Assembly: GCA_030680235.1 (NCBI GenBank)
Contig: JAUXWQ010000063.1
Coordinates: 1 to 45,839 of the forward strand
DNA from: Coxiellaceae bacterium
GTDB taxonomy: Bacteria > Pseudomonadota > Gammaproteobacteria > Coxiellales > Coxiellaceae
Direction: 5' to 3'
DNA length: 45,839 nucleotides
Shown: positions 19,781 through 28,498 of the stretch, in pieces
Numbering within the stretch: position 1 is the first letter of the stretch
Layout of the letters: every line of letters begins with the position of its first letter
Made by a program: the position numbers and the translations under genes
The notes under the pieces: model-generated
The model's database searches: none
What the model saw: only the letters and a program-made list of their open reading frames with translations
Told to the model about the DNA's origin: nothing

Positions 19781-20857
19781 ATGTTGGCTGAACAAATAAC
19801 GCATCTTGTAGATGAAACTAATATCCTCGATGTTAGTGAATGGCAATTAATCACGAATTCAATTAACGCCTACATGATTTCAGAGTCAATTTACGCAGCC
19901 TGTGAGCTCGATGTTTTTAGTAAAATAGAACGTCTTGAAATACCTTCTTTAGCGAATATAGCGAAAGCAATCGGCTTAAATGAGTATTGCTGTAGTATCT
20001 TACTTTTATGCTTATGTTGTTCCACTTTAATTAGCAAAGATTTAAAAACACATTTATACCAAAATCACTCTGCTGCGCGAAAAGCATTTTGTTCTGATAA
20101 AAAAAATAATTTTATTCCTTTTGTGCGTTTTAATCATGACATTCAACAAAAAGGCATGTCTTTTTTTCTTAAAGCACTAAAATCTGGTAAAAACGAAGGT
20201 GTTTCGTTTTTACCAGGGGATGCTGAGAATCTTTATGATCGTTTAGCGCAATCACCTGGGATGAGTGAACTTTTCCATGATGGTATGGCAGCTTACACGC
20301 ATTTTGGGCCTAAAATAGTAAAATTTGAAGCAATGGCATCGTGTAAACGTTTGCTGGATGTTGGTGGTGGTAATGGGAGTGTTTCAAGGAAATGCTTAAC
20401 TGATAATGCATCATTATCTGCAGTTGTAATAGATATTGCCGATGTTTGCGCGGTCGGTAAAGCATTAAGCCTTGGTTTTCAAGAAAGACTGCAATTTGTT
20501 TCGGATGATATTTTTTCAAGTTCTTGGTCTTTTGGACAAGACGCCATTCTTTTTTCACATTTACTTGAAATTTTCTCTTTTGAAAAAGTGAAATTTTTAT
20601 ATCAAAAAGCATTTGATGCGCTGCCTTTTGGCGGTCAATTATTTGTTTGGACTATTATCTCAAATGATGATGAAACAGGCAGCTTGCAGGCTGCAAAATC
20701 ATCTGCCTATTTTTTAACAATGGCATCAGGCGAAGGAAAAACGTACTCGAAAAAAGTGCATATTGAGTTGTGTCAATCGATTGGATTTACAGTTGAAATG
20801 ATTTATGACCGATCGGAATATGATCATTTGGGATTAGCGCTTATTAAAATGAAATGA
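19781..20857 (+). CDS. SAM-dependent O-methyltransferase (plant/hydroxyneurosporene type)
   Basis: A 358-residue protein with an N-terminal winged-helix dimerisation domain (about 20-90) and a C-terminal Rossmann methyltransferase domain. The SAM-binding glycine loop LLDVGGGNG is at about 191-199. It belongs to the family that methylates phenolic or enolic hydroxyls in natural-product pathways. Where family members usually have the catalytic His of an HDW-like motif, this protein reads LLEIFS, so the general base appears replaced by Glu. AAAGGA precedes the ATG. It is the first gene of the tailoring operon, and a phenol made by the flavin monooxygenase further down is a reasonable acceptor, though this is inference. 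Confidence 0.85.
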   Translation: MLAEQITHLVDETNILDVSEWQLITNSINAYMISESIYAACELDVFSKIERLEIPSLANIAKAIGLNEYCCSILLLCLCCSTLISKDLKTHLYQNHSAARKAFCSDKKNNFIPFVRFNHDIQQKGMSFFLKALKSGKNEGVSFLPGDAENLYDRLAQSPGMSELFHDGMAAYTHFGPKIVKFEAMASCKRLLDVGGGNGSVSRKCLTDNASLSAVVIDIADVCAVGKALSLGFQERLQFVSDDIFSSSWSFGQDAILFSHLLEIFSFEKVKFLYQKAFDALPFGGQLFVWTIISNDDETGSLQAAKSSAYFLTMASGEGKTYSKKVHIELCQSIGFTVEMIYDRSEYDHLGLALIKMK

Positions 20858-20892
20858 TTTTTGTTTTAAGGGGTAAAATACAAGGAAGTTTT

Positions 20893-22479
20893 ATGAATAA
20901 CGATCATATTCAAAACATTATTATTGTCGGTGGCGGCAGCTCCGGTTGGATGGCAGCAACCTATTTGCACAGTTCATTAAATGGCTTAGTCAATATTACA
21001 GTGATTGAATCACCCACTATTTCGCGGATTGGTGTTGGTGAGGCGACTGTCACCACCATTAAAACGGAATTTTTTGATCGTCTTGGTTTATCTGAAGCAG
21101 ACTGGATGCCGCACTGCAAAGGGTCCTACAAAATGGGCATTAGATATGCCAATTGGAAAAAATCCCCTGAACAAGGTGGCGATTATTTCTACCATATTTT
21201 TGGTGAAATTCCGTATATCGATGAAGTGCCATTGACGCATGTATGGATTAAAAAACGCTTAGAACAAAATTATACGATTCCCATGGCATATGCTTGTTAT
21301 CCTAGTATGCCTGCACTCGATGCCAATAAATCACCTAAATTGCATAACGATGTTCGCGCACATTATTATGCTTACCATTTTGATGCTACCTTATTGGCAA
21401 GCTATTTATCGCGGTGGTCTGCTTCTCGGGGCATTAACCATGTTATCGATAATTTAACCCATGCTGAATTAGATGCTGATGGCAATATTAAATGTGTTAT
21501 TGGCACAGATGGAAAAAAATACACAGCTGATCTTTTTATTGATTGTTCAGGTTTTTCAGGCTTTTTAATAGAACAAGCGCTAAAAGAACCCATTGTTTCT
21601 TTTGAAAATAGTTTACTAACAGATAGTGCAATTGCGATTAATTTTCCAGAAAACCCTATGCGTGACGGTATTCGTCCTTACACAACAGCAACTGCAATGA
21701 AAGCAGGATGGGTCTGGGAAATACCGCATTATGATACCTCAGGAAACGGCTATGTTTATTCTAGCCAATTCATATCAGATGATGAAGCTGAGAAAGAAGT
21801 ACGGCAATTTTTCGGAAAAAAAGCAGAAAAAGCAGATATCCGAAAAATTAAGTTTCAATCTAGACGACGTAGAAATGCATGGGTAAAAAACTGTGTGAGC
21901 ATTGGTTTGAGTAGTAATTTTCTAGAACCTTTGGAATCGACAGGGCTTTATTTTGTGTATGCAGCACTCTATCAATTAGTCAGAAATTTCCCAAGAAAAT
22001 CTATAGATCCTGTATTACGTGATAAATTTAATCAAAAAATACGGCATATGGTTGATGAAATGAAAGATTTTATTATTATGCATTTCAAAACCTGTCGTCG
22101 GACAGATACGCCATTTTGGCTTGCAAACAAGCATGAGACGGTTGTGCCCGCTACTTTACAGACAATATTTGATAGACATAAAGCCGGGCTTCCCATCAAG
22201 ACAACACATCAATCCGATATGAAACTCTATGCATCCTTTGGTGTGCAGTTCGATAATTTTTGGACGAATACGAATTACCAATCGATTTTGTGTGGGGTGG
22301 ATGTATTGCCAGATCGTGCGTTAGCGTTGTTAGATTATCGTCCCGACATTATGAATAAAGCTGAAGAATTATTTAAACAAAATCAGATTGAATCACAGAG
22401 ACTCATTGATACCTTGCCATCACAATATGATTATTTAACAAAAATTTACACCAGAAAAATTCCAGAGGAAGTGAGCTAA
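20893..22479 (+). CDS. FAD-dependent halogenase (tryptophan halogenase family)
   Basis: About 528 residues from ATG 20893, chosen because AAGGAAG lies 4 bases before it; an in-frame ATG at 20854 overlapping the methyltransferase stop has no such site. The N-terminal dinucleotide motif GGGSSG is at 13-18 and the halogenase signature WVWEIP at 273-278. K80 matches the catalytic Lys79 of PrnA/RebH, and the Glu residues of FLEPLES (345/348) include the second catalytic position. All key residues are present, so the enzyme should chlorinate or brominate an electron-rich aromatic ring using reduced FAD from a separate reductase. No flavin reductase gene is seen in the cluster. The substrate may be free Trp or a carrier-bound aromatic residue; sequence alone does not decide. 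Confidence 0.92.
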   Translation: MNNDHIQNIIIVGGGSSGWMAATYLHSSLNGLVNITVIESPTISRIGVGEATVTTIKTEFFDRLGLSEADWMPHCKGSYKMGIRYANWKKSPEQGGDYFYHIFGEIPYIDEVPLTHVWIKKRLEQNYTIPMAYACYPSMPALDANKSPKLHNDVRAHYYAYHFDATLLASYLSRWSASRGINHVIDNLTHAELDADGNIKCVIGTDGKKYTADLFIDCSGFSGFLIEQALKEPIVSFENSLLTDSAIAINFPENPMRDGIRPYTTATAMKAGWVWEIPHYDTSGNGYVYSSQFISDDEAEKEVRQFFGKKAEKADIRKIKFQSRRRRNAWVKNCVSIGLSSNFLEPLESTGLYFVYAALYQLVRNFPRKSIDPVLRDKFNQKIRHMVDEMKDFIIMHFKTCRRTDTPFWLANKHETVVPATLQTIFDRHKAGLPIKTTHQSDMKLYASFGVQFDNFWTNTNYQSILCGVDVLPDRALALLDYRPDIMNKAEELFKQNQIESQRLIDTLPSQYDYLTKIYTRKIPEEVS

Positions 22480-23747
22480 TGCAAGAATATATCGGCGTTA
22501 AAACACGCTTCTTGTGTGACAATGAGCGTTTAATAAAAACAAATGAAAAGCAACTTCCCTTTGTGATTGAACCTGCATCTGCTGAATTTTCTTCTGTTGA
22601 TTTCTTACAGACTTTTTTATCAAAGCACTCTGCTGATATTTTAAGTGAGATAGCAGGTTATGGTGCTATTTTATTGCGTGGATTTAGCATCCATTCCACA
22701 AAAGAATTTGAAAAGACTGTTTTAGCTATTCAGGGTATGAAAGGTATGAGCCATTTGTTTATGTCTGAACCCGGGCGTGAACGTGTTGATGGTTTAGAAT
22801 ATATCTTTCATACCAATAGCAAAATTAAAACGGGTGGTGCGCTACATTTGGGTGGTTTTCATACAGAAAATTACTATTCTCCTGATGTACCAAATTACAT
22901 TGCGTTCTGCTGTTTTCATGCTGCGAAACTGGGCGGAGAAACAGGCTTGATCAATATGGCTAGTGTATATGAAAAACTGGATATATCTCTTAAAAAACAA
23001 TTAGAAAAAAAATCTTTTTTTGTATCAAAATGGCCGTTAGGTGTTGTTGCAAATCGCTATCAAGTTAATCCAGAGCTGGTTAAAAAAGCGTGTAATGACT
23101 TTGGATTAAGCCTTGATGAAAAAAACTTTGTGCATATGTATAAGCCGAGTGTTCTTAAACATCCCATCACTAATAAAAAAATTATTCAAGCAAATTTATG
23201 TGCTGAATTACCTGCTGTAAATGATGAAATTTTAAATTATTTTATGCCAGATTATAAAGGATTAAAATGGATAGTGCATAAAGCGGCTTGGAAATTGATT
23301 GGCTATCATCGGCTTCGTAAGTTGTCATTGATGCTACCTGCATTGGCGCGACATCCCATTAAATTTTTAAAAATGCGCAAAAAAATGCAGCAACGCATGA
23401 AACAATATACAAACAATAGCGCTCCTCGTATCAATTCCGTCTTTAAAAAAGAAGACATTAAAACACTTGCATCGAGCATGTATGAGAGTTATGCCTCATT
23501 TTTGTGGCACAAAGGAGACATTCTTCTGGTTGATAATTTACAAGTTGCCCATGCGGGAATGCCTGGAAAGACAACTAAAAAATTTCCAAGAAAAATTAGG
23601 GCTATGCTGTGTAATCCTTTAAAATTATCTTATTCTGATGCTACGTCGGGATTACAAGATGCAAATGTACTACTACATGAAACTTTGGGGGAAGTGATGC
23701 ATAAGTTGGGCGGCAATAAAGTTGAGCGAAGCGGTCACCCGCTTTGA
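22479..23747 (+). CDS. TauD/SyrP-like Fe(II)/2-oxoglutarate-dependent dioxygenase
   Basis: The product is 422 residues. The facial triad is visible as H128-T-E130 (after GGF) and distal H358 (VAHAG), with the 2-oxoglutarate-binding Arg at about 374. The N-terminal part (YGAILLRGF) is typical of the TauD superfamily. In NRPS clusters such enzymes hydroxylate beta-carbons of Asp, Asn or other residues. With an Asn-like A1 domain, beta-hydroxy-Asn is one possible outcome. The iron ligand is Glu and not Ala/Gly, so halogenase activity is unlikely. At 422 residues it is longer than the usual 280-340; the extra part lies around 240-330 and is basic. Its ATG overlaps the halogenase stop by one base, which indicates coupling. 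Confidence 0.85.
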   Translation: MQEYIGVKTRFLCDNERLIKTNEKQLPFVIEPASAEFSSVDFLQTFLSKHSADILSEIAGYGAILLRGFSIHSTKEFEKTVLAIQGMKGMSHLFMSEPGRERVDGLEYIFHTNSKIKTGGALHLGGFHTENYYSPDVPNYIAFCCFHAAKLGGETGLINMASVYEKLDISLKKQLEKKSFFVSKWPLGVVANRYQVNPELVKKACNDFGLSLDEKNFVHMYKPSVLKHPITNKKIIQANLCAELPAVNDEILNYFMPDYKGLKWIVHKAAWKLIGYHRLRKLSLMLPALARHPIKFLKMRKKMQQRMKQYTNNSAPRINSVFKKEDIKTLASSMYESYASFLWHKGDILLVDNLQVAHAGMPGKTTKKFPRKIRAMLCNPLKLSYSDATSGLQDANVLLHETLGEVMHKLGGNKVERSGHPL

Positions 23748-23811
23748 AAAAAGGGGTCGATGTGAAGCGTCTGGGGGATTTATCATTTATGTTTCATAGC
23801 GATTGACTATC

Positions 23812-24681
23812 ATGAGCACATCTAAAGGATTGTACTGGTTATCCTCTTATCCAAAATCAGGCAATACCTGGTTTAGAATTTTTCTTGCCAATTTATTGAA
23901 TTTATCGAAAGAAAATAAACCCATGCCAATAAACGATGTTGATCATCTTATCAACGATCACATCACGACAACGAGAACTTGGGTTAATCAAGCGTGTGGC
24001 TTTGACACTAATAATCTCACGGATGATGAAATTGATATGTTAATTCCGGCGCTATACATAAAGTATAACAAACAACATACTGATCTTAGCTATCATAAAA
24101 TCCATCGCGCTTATACTTTTGTTAATAATGACCAACCGCTTATTCCACTCAATCACTGCTTAGGTGCAATTTATTTTATTAGAAATCCCTTAGATATTGC
24201 GCCATCACTTGCTAATCATTTTAATTTTTCGATTGATGATGCGATTACCATGATGGGTGATAAAAAATTCGCACTTTACTATTATCCATTGCGGCAATGG
24301 CTTTTATCTTGGTCTCTCCATGTGGATAGCTGGGTTCAATCAAAAGCAAAAAATCTTCTCTTGTTGCGTTATGAAGATATGGTGATGAATCCGCTTGATA
24401 CCTTTACGAAAGCCGTTCGTTTTTTAAAATTGGATGCATCTTCCCATTTAATTGAACAAGCGATATCACATTCTTCCTTTAATAAATTAAAACAATTTGA
24501 AGAACACATTGGCTTTCTTGATAAGCCACCAACCTTAAAATCCTTTTTTAGAAAAGGAATTGTTGGTGATTGGCAGAGTGCGTTGACTGACAATCAGATC
24601 CAGAAAATTATTACAGATCATGGCAATATCATGCGACAATTTGGTTATTTAAATCAACATAACACACCTACTGTAGGTTAA
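23812..24681 (+). CDS. PAPS-dependent sulfotransferase
   Basis: About 289 residues from ATG 23812; a TTG three codons upstream is the alternative, and neither has a strong ribosome binding site. The 5'-phosphosulfate-binding loop YPKSGNTW is at 13-20, the 3'-phosphate motif RNPLDIAPSLANH at about 124-136, and the C-terminal FRKGIVGDW at about 246. These define the Sulfotransfer_1 family. It should move sulfate from PAPS to a hydroxyl of a small molecule. The PAPS synthase two genes downstream gives it a dedicated donor, so the final metabolite is probably a sulfate ester. Plausible acceptor hydroxyls come from the dioxygenase or the flavin monooxygenase. Confidence 0.92.
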   Translation: MSTSKGLYWLSSYPKSGNTWFRIFLANLLNLSKENKPMPINDVDHLINDHITTTRTWVNQACGFDTNNLTDDEIDMLIPALYIKYNKQHTDLSYHKIHRAYTFVNNDQPLIPLNHCLGAIYFIRNPLDIAPSLANHFNFSIDDAITMMGDKKFALYYYPLRQWLLSWSLHVDSWVQSKAKNLLLLRYEDMVMNPLDTFTKAVRFLKLDASSHLIEQAISHSSFNKLKQFEEHIGFLDKPPTLKSFFRKGIVGDWQSALTDNQIQKIITDHGNIMRQFGYLNQHNTPTVG

Positions 24682-24683
24682 TA

Positions 24684-26027
24684 ATGAATATACTGATTGT
24701 GGGTGCTGGCATTAGTGGATTGGCTACCGCGCTTTTGTTAGCAAGAGAAGGTCATCAGGTTTTACTCTACGATAAGCGTACTGTGCTTGATCAACAAACT
24801 GATGGGCGATCGATTAATTTTACGATTTCAGGGCGTGGGCTTTCTGTATTATCAAAACTAGGATTAAAAGAAAAGGTCTTAGCGAATGCAGCTGTTTTAG
24901 TAGGTCGCATACTTCACTTACCAAAAGCAAAAAAAGTGCATTATAAATATGGCACAAAAAAATCACAAACCTTACTCTCTATTCGTCGATCAACGTTAAT
25001 TGATATTTTATTGAGTTCAGTAACACAAGAACCTAATATCCAATTACATTCCGGATTTGAATTAATCACGATAGAAGAAAAAATGTTAACCTGCCATTTT
25101 TTCAACACGACAAATAAGAAAGATGTTTTTATAAAAGCTGATATGATTATTGGTGCGGATGGTGTTTTTTCTGCTGTCAGAGCTTTTGTATTGAAAAAAC
25201 AGATTTCAAGCTACCAACAAACTGTTTTTGATTGGGGTTATAAAGAATATCAATTTGAGCGTGAGGATGCTGAAAAACTAAAATTAAGTTTGGATCACAT
25301 GCACATGTGGCCAAAAGAAAATGCATTATTGGTAGCTATTCCTAATACAGACAAAACATTTTCTGTTATTTTTACGGCACCACTACGTGATAGCGAGGGT
25401 AAATTAAATCATTTTGATGAATTGGTTAAGCGTGCATGTTGTGATGTTGTTAGTATCGCGCCCTCTTTTTTGAGCAAGTCTGGTAAAGATCCTTATCATT
25501 ATTTAATCAGTATTAAAGTTGATAAATGGCACTTAGACGATAAAATTATTCTTATTGGTGATGCGTGCCATGCGACCTATCCTTTTTATGGTCAAGGAAT
25601 GAATTCTGCCTTGGAAGATGCTGTTCTTTTAAGTAATTCCATTGATAATAAAACCTTGTCAACGCTTGATGCTTTTTCGCTATATGAAAAAACAAGAAAA
25701 AAAGATACAGATGCTTTGCATCGTTTATCAGAAGGGCATTTGGGGCAAATGACGAAAGCGATGATTTCACCTTTTTTTCAAGCGTGTAATATGCTTGATT
25801 ATCAGTTAGCAAGGTTGTTGCCTAATAAGTGGGTTTATGAATATGAAATGGTTGCGCATTCAACCATTAATTATTCAACTGTTCTCACTGTTGTCAAAAA
25901 ACAAAATAGTAAAAAACGCATAAATGGATTTTTTTTAATGGCATTATTGGTTGGATTTTTTCTTCTACAAAAAGACATGATCAATCGGCGCTTCCATAAA
26001 AAGATCATAACGCTTGCTGAAAATTGA
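24684..26027 (+). CDS. FAD monooxygenase resembling kynurenine 3-monooxygenase, with C-terminal membrane anchor
   Basis: A 447-residue class A flavoprotein: GAGISG FAD motif at 7-12 and GDACHATYPFYGQG at about 292-305. Features that resemble kynurenine 3-monooxygenase are INFTISGRG near 40, the GR...Y region matching the substrate-binding Arg and Tyr, GYKEY near 190, and a hydrophobic segment at about 413-430 followed by basic residues, as in the membrane-anchored KMO tail. Homologues in other clusters hydroxylate kynurenine-type precursors. No Trp/indole dioxygenase or kynureninase is seen here, so the substrate could instead be another aromatic residue. It starts two bases after the sulfotransferase stop. 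Confidence 0.82.
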   Translation: MNILIVGAGISGLATALLLAREGHQVLLYDKRTVLDQQTDGRSINFTISGRGLSVLSKLGLKEKVLANAAVLVGRILHLPKAKKVHYKYGTKKSQTLLSIRRSTLIDILLSSVTQEPNIQLHSGFELITIEEKMLTCHFFNTTNKKDVFIKADMIIGADGVFSAVRAFVLKKQISSYQQTVFDWGYKEYQFEREDAEKLKLSLDHMHMWPKENALLVAIPNTDKTFSVIFTAPLRDSEGKLNHFDELVKRACCDVVSIAPSFLSKSGKDPYHYLISIKVDKWHLDDKIILIGDACHATYPFYGQGMNSALEDAVLLSNSIDNKTLSTLDAFSLYEKTRKKDTDALHRLSEGHLGQMTKAMISPFFQACNMLDYQLARLLPNKWVYEYEMVAHSTINYSTVLTVVKKQNSKKRINGFFLMALLVGFFLLQKDMINRRFHKKIITLAEN

Positions 26028-26083
26028 TAAGCCTGTGTGCCTATTTATGACATTTCTTTACAGAGAATAATGGAAATTTAGAA

Positions 26084-27760
26084 ATGACTATTCGAAAATG
26101 GATTCTCACTCTTCGCCAACGTTATGATTTAGAAATGATATCAGTCGGTGGTTTTTATCCTCTGACGCACTTTCTTTCAGAGGCAGACTATTACAGCGTT
26201 TTATCTCACATGCGACTAACGAATGGAGAAGTTTGGCCAATTCCTATTACGCTTGATGTGAACGAAAAGTTTTCAGAAACAATTTTATTAGGCGATACAC
26301 TTGAATTATACGATTTTGATAATACGCTTTTAGCGCGCATGCTAATAACAGACAAATGGAAACCTGACAAATGCAACGAAGCACAAACAGTTTTTGGTTC
26401 GCTTGATATAAAACATCCCGCTATAAATTATTTATTCAATCAAGCAGGGGATTGGTATTTGGGTGGGCCGATTCAACTTGTTCAGCATCCAAAGCATTAT
26501 GATTTTAATGAATTGCGTAATACCCCGCAGCAATTAAAAAATTTTTTTCATCAGGCGGGATGGGAAACCGTTATTGGCTTTCAAACACGAAACCCAATGC
26601 ATCGTGCGCATCTTGAATTAACGTTAAGATCCGCAGAATTTATTGGAGGTCATTTATTAATACACCCTGTTGTTGGATTAACGAAACCCGCTGATATTGA
26701 TTACTTTACGCGTGTTCGTTGCTATCAAAAAATACTTCCTTATTATCCACCAGGAAAATCGCTATTAAGTCTTTTGCCTTTAGCGATGCGAATGGCAGGG
26801 CCTAGAGAAGCGCTATGGCATGCGATCATTCGAAAAAACTATGGTTGCACGCATTTTATTGTGGGAAGGGATCATGCAGGCCCTGGAAATAATGCAAAGA
26901 ATAAGCCATTTTACGATCCGTATGCAGCACAAACATTAGTTTCCAAATACCAAGATGAAATAGGACTGACAATAATTCCATTTCAAGAAATGGTATATGT
27001 TAAAGAAAGAAAACAATACTGTGCAATGGATGAAGTAAGACATGATGAAACACCTCTTACGATTTCAGGCACACAATTACGTGATGCATTATTGGAAGGG
27101 AAGGCGATACCGGATTGGTTTTCATTTCCAGATGTTATCAAGGAATTGCAAAATGCGTATCTGCCAAGAGATAAGCAAGGTATTACGCTTTTTTTTACGG
27201 GGCTTTCGGGCGCAGGGAAAACAACCTTATCGCTCGCCTTAAAAGCCAAATTAATGAGCATGGGACGTCGCAATATCTCAATGCTTGATGGCGATGATGT
27301 ACGTCGAATTTTAGCGACTGAGCTCGGATTTTCTAAGGCTGATCGTGATCTCAATATCAGGCGCATTGGTTTTGTTGCTGCTGAAGTGACAAAAGTGGGG
27401 GGTATTGCATTATGTGCAGCTATTGCGCCTTATGCAAAGGTGAGAGACGATAATCGCCAGTTAATAGCCCAATATGGTGCTTATATCGAAGTCTATGTTT
27501 CAACTTCATTAGCAGAATGCGCTAACAGAGATACCAAGGGCTTATATGCAAAAATAGAAAAGGGGGATCTGAAAGGTTTATCTGGTGTAGATGATCCTTA
27601 TGAACCACCCTGCAATGCAGATATTACAATTGATACCTCACTTTTGAGCATTAAAGACTCCGTAGCGGTCATTATTGATTTTTTATGTGTAAATGGCTAT
27701 CTGATTCGTCATCATTCATACACCACTTTGCTTGAGTCTTGTGTAAAACTTACTGAATAG
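26084..27760 (+). CDS. Bifunctional ATP sulfurylase / APS kinase (PAPS synthase)
   Basis: A 558-residue fusion. Residues 1-365 are ATP sulfurylase, with [10 protein letters not shown] at about 167 and VGRDHAGPG at about 262. Residues 368-540 are APS kinase, with P-loop GLSGAGKTT at about 373 and LDGDDVRR at about 401. The order sulfurylase-kinase is that of Aquifex and fungal-type proteins, opposite to animal PAPS synthases. It converts sulfate and two ATP to PAPS. There is no PAPS reductase or cysteine gene nearby, and it is the last gene of the tailoring operon, so its job is most likely to feed the sulfotransferase and not cysteine synthesis. All motifs look intact. Confidence 0.95.
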   Translation: MTIRKWILTLRQRYDLEMISVGGFYPLTHFLSEADYYSVLSHMRLTNGEVWPIPITLDVNEKFSETILLGDTLELYDFDNTLLARMLITDKWKPDKCNEAQTVFGSLDIKHPAINYLFNQAGDWYLGGPIQLVQHPKHYDFNELRNTPQQLKNFFHQAGWETVIGFQTRNPMHRAHLELTLRSAEFIGGHLLIHPVVGLTKPADIDYFTRVRCYQKILPYYPPGKSLLSLLPLAMRMAGPREALWHAIIRKNYGCTHFIVGRDHAGPGNNAKNKPFYDPYAAQTLVSKYQDEIGLTIIPFQEMVYVKERKQYCAMDEVRHDETPLTISGTQLRDALLEGKAIPDWFSFPDVIKELQNAYLPRDKQGITLFFTGLSGAGKTTLSLALKAKLMSMGRRNISMLDGDDVRRILATELGFSKADRDLNIRRIGFVAAEVTKVGGIALCAAIAPYAKVRDDNRQLIAQYGAYIEVYVSTSLAECANRDTKGLYAKIEKGDLKGLSGVDDPYEPPCNADITIDTSLLSIKDSVAVIIDFLCVNGYLIRHHSYTTLLESCVKLTE

Positions 27761-27854
27761 CGTTAATAGGGATTTTATTTTCCCGTTAATGCTGTTAATA
27801 TCGATCTGTTGTTTATTAAACGGTGGTAACACCAAATTTTATAGGTTAGTTTTT

Positions 27855-28064
27855 ATGGCAAGAGAAACAGGTGTCGTTAAATGGTTTAACGATGAAAAGG
27901 GCTTTGGATTTATTACACGTGATGCAGGCGGTGCAGATGTGTTTGTACATCATAAAGCAATCAATGCAACAGGTCGCAGAACGTTACAAGAAGGTGATCG
28001 TGTTGAATTTTCAGTAGTAAAAGGTGATAAAGGATTCCAAGCGGAAGACGTCACTACTATCTAA
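27855..28064 (+). CDS. Cold-shock-family RNA/DNA-binding protein
   Basis: A 69-residue CspA-type OB-fold protein with RNP1 (KGFGFI) and RNP2 (VFVHH). The ATG at 27855 gives the standard [12 protein letters not shown] start; an in-frame upstream ATG at 27789 would add a non-conserved tail. It binds single-stranded nucleic acid and melts mRNA structure. About 95 bases separate it from the previous gene, leaving room for its own promoter and leader. It is not obviously linked to the peptide cluster. Confidence 0.95.
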   Translation: MARETGVVKWFNDEKGFGFITRDAGGADVFVHHKAINATGRRTLQEGDRVEFSVVKGDKGFQAEDVTTI

Positions 28065-28070
28065 TACTGT

Positions 28071-28106
28071 AAAAAGCCGCCGCTTTCATCAGTGGCGGCT
28101 TTTTTA
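28071..28106 (+). terminator. Intrinsic terminator of the cold-shock gene
   Basis: A 9-bp G+C-rich stem (28075-28083 with 28092-28100) with an 8-base loop is followed by six T residues, seven bases after the stop codon. This is a textbook rho-independent terminator. A run of A on the other side would let it work in both directions. Confidence 0.92.
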
Positions 28107-28427
28107 TTGTGATTACCAGAAGGGTGCGCCTCTAGCGATCTATACCCAACACAAATAAATCATGCTTCGTCTCATCATAGAATCAATAAGTTGCAGAGTT
28201 TTTCGTGAAATTATATGGTGCGAGCCGCGAGTGTAACGAGCGATTATTTTCTTAATCAATGACAATGATCCTGGCTTTCCCTGGAACAACCGGCTCACAC
28301 AGCAAATTATTTTGATTTTTCAGGCCTATTTTATAGGCAGCAGAAGATTTAACCCTTTTTTGCCAGGATCGGAGCTGGACCTCAAAATCACGGTGGACCA
28401 TTACATTATTTAGGTAATAGGGTCGCT
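28107..28427. other. Intergenic debris left of the thiamin transposon
   Basis: No established gene. A minus-strand frame from ATG near 28400 to TAA near 28253 encodes about 49 residues, has no recognisable family and looks like the 3' end of a lost gene (last residues ARIIVID). A short hairpin GCCTAT/ATAGGC lies near 28323-28337. This side does not contain the missing half of the mepB-like gene found at the other end of the transposon. Confidence 0.35.
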
Positions 28428-28463
28428 ATGAGAACGCCCCGAAAAAGCGGAATCTGGTTTTTA
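28428..28463 (+). repeat. Left 36-bp terminal inverted repeat
   Basis: Begins ATGAGAACGCCCCGAAAAAG and is matched without mismatch, in inverted orientation, by 36675-36710. The length fits Tn3-family ends (usually 35-48 bp). Confidence 0.85.
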
Positions 28464-28498
28464 TATCGTAAATATTATCATTAAATACGGAAATCCAT

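Noticed and set aside
20854-20892. Upstream ATG as start of the halogenase
   Set aside because: It would add 13 residues with no homology before the FAD-binding strand; ATG 20893 has a strong ribosome binding site at the right distance.
22479-23747. Dioxygenase as a non-haem iron halogenase (SyrB2-like)
   Set aside because: Those enzymes have Ala or Gly in place of the carboxylate ligand; here HTE keeps Glu130.
28253-28427. Left-flank fragment as the missing 3' half of the mepB-like gene
   Set aside because: Translation of the minus strand shows none of the expected MepB C-terminal motifs (FVFPK, RxYPPW-like, QxWQ).
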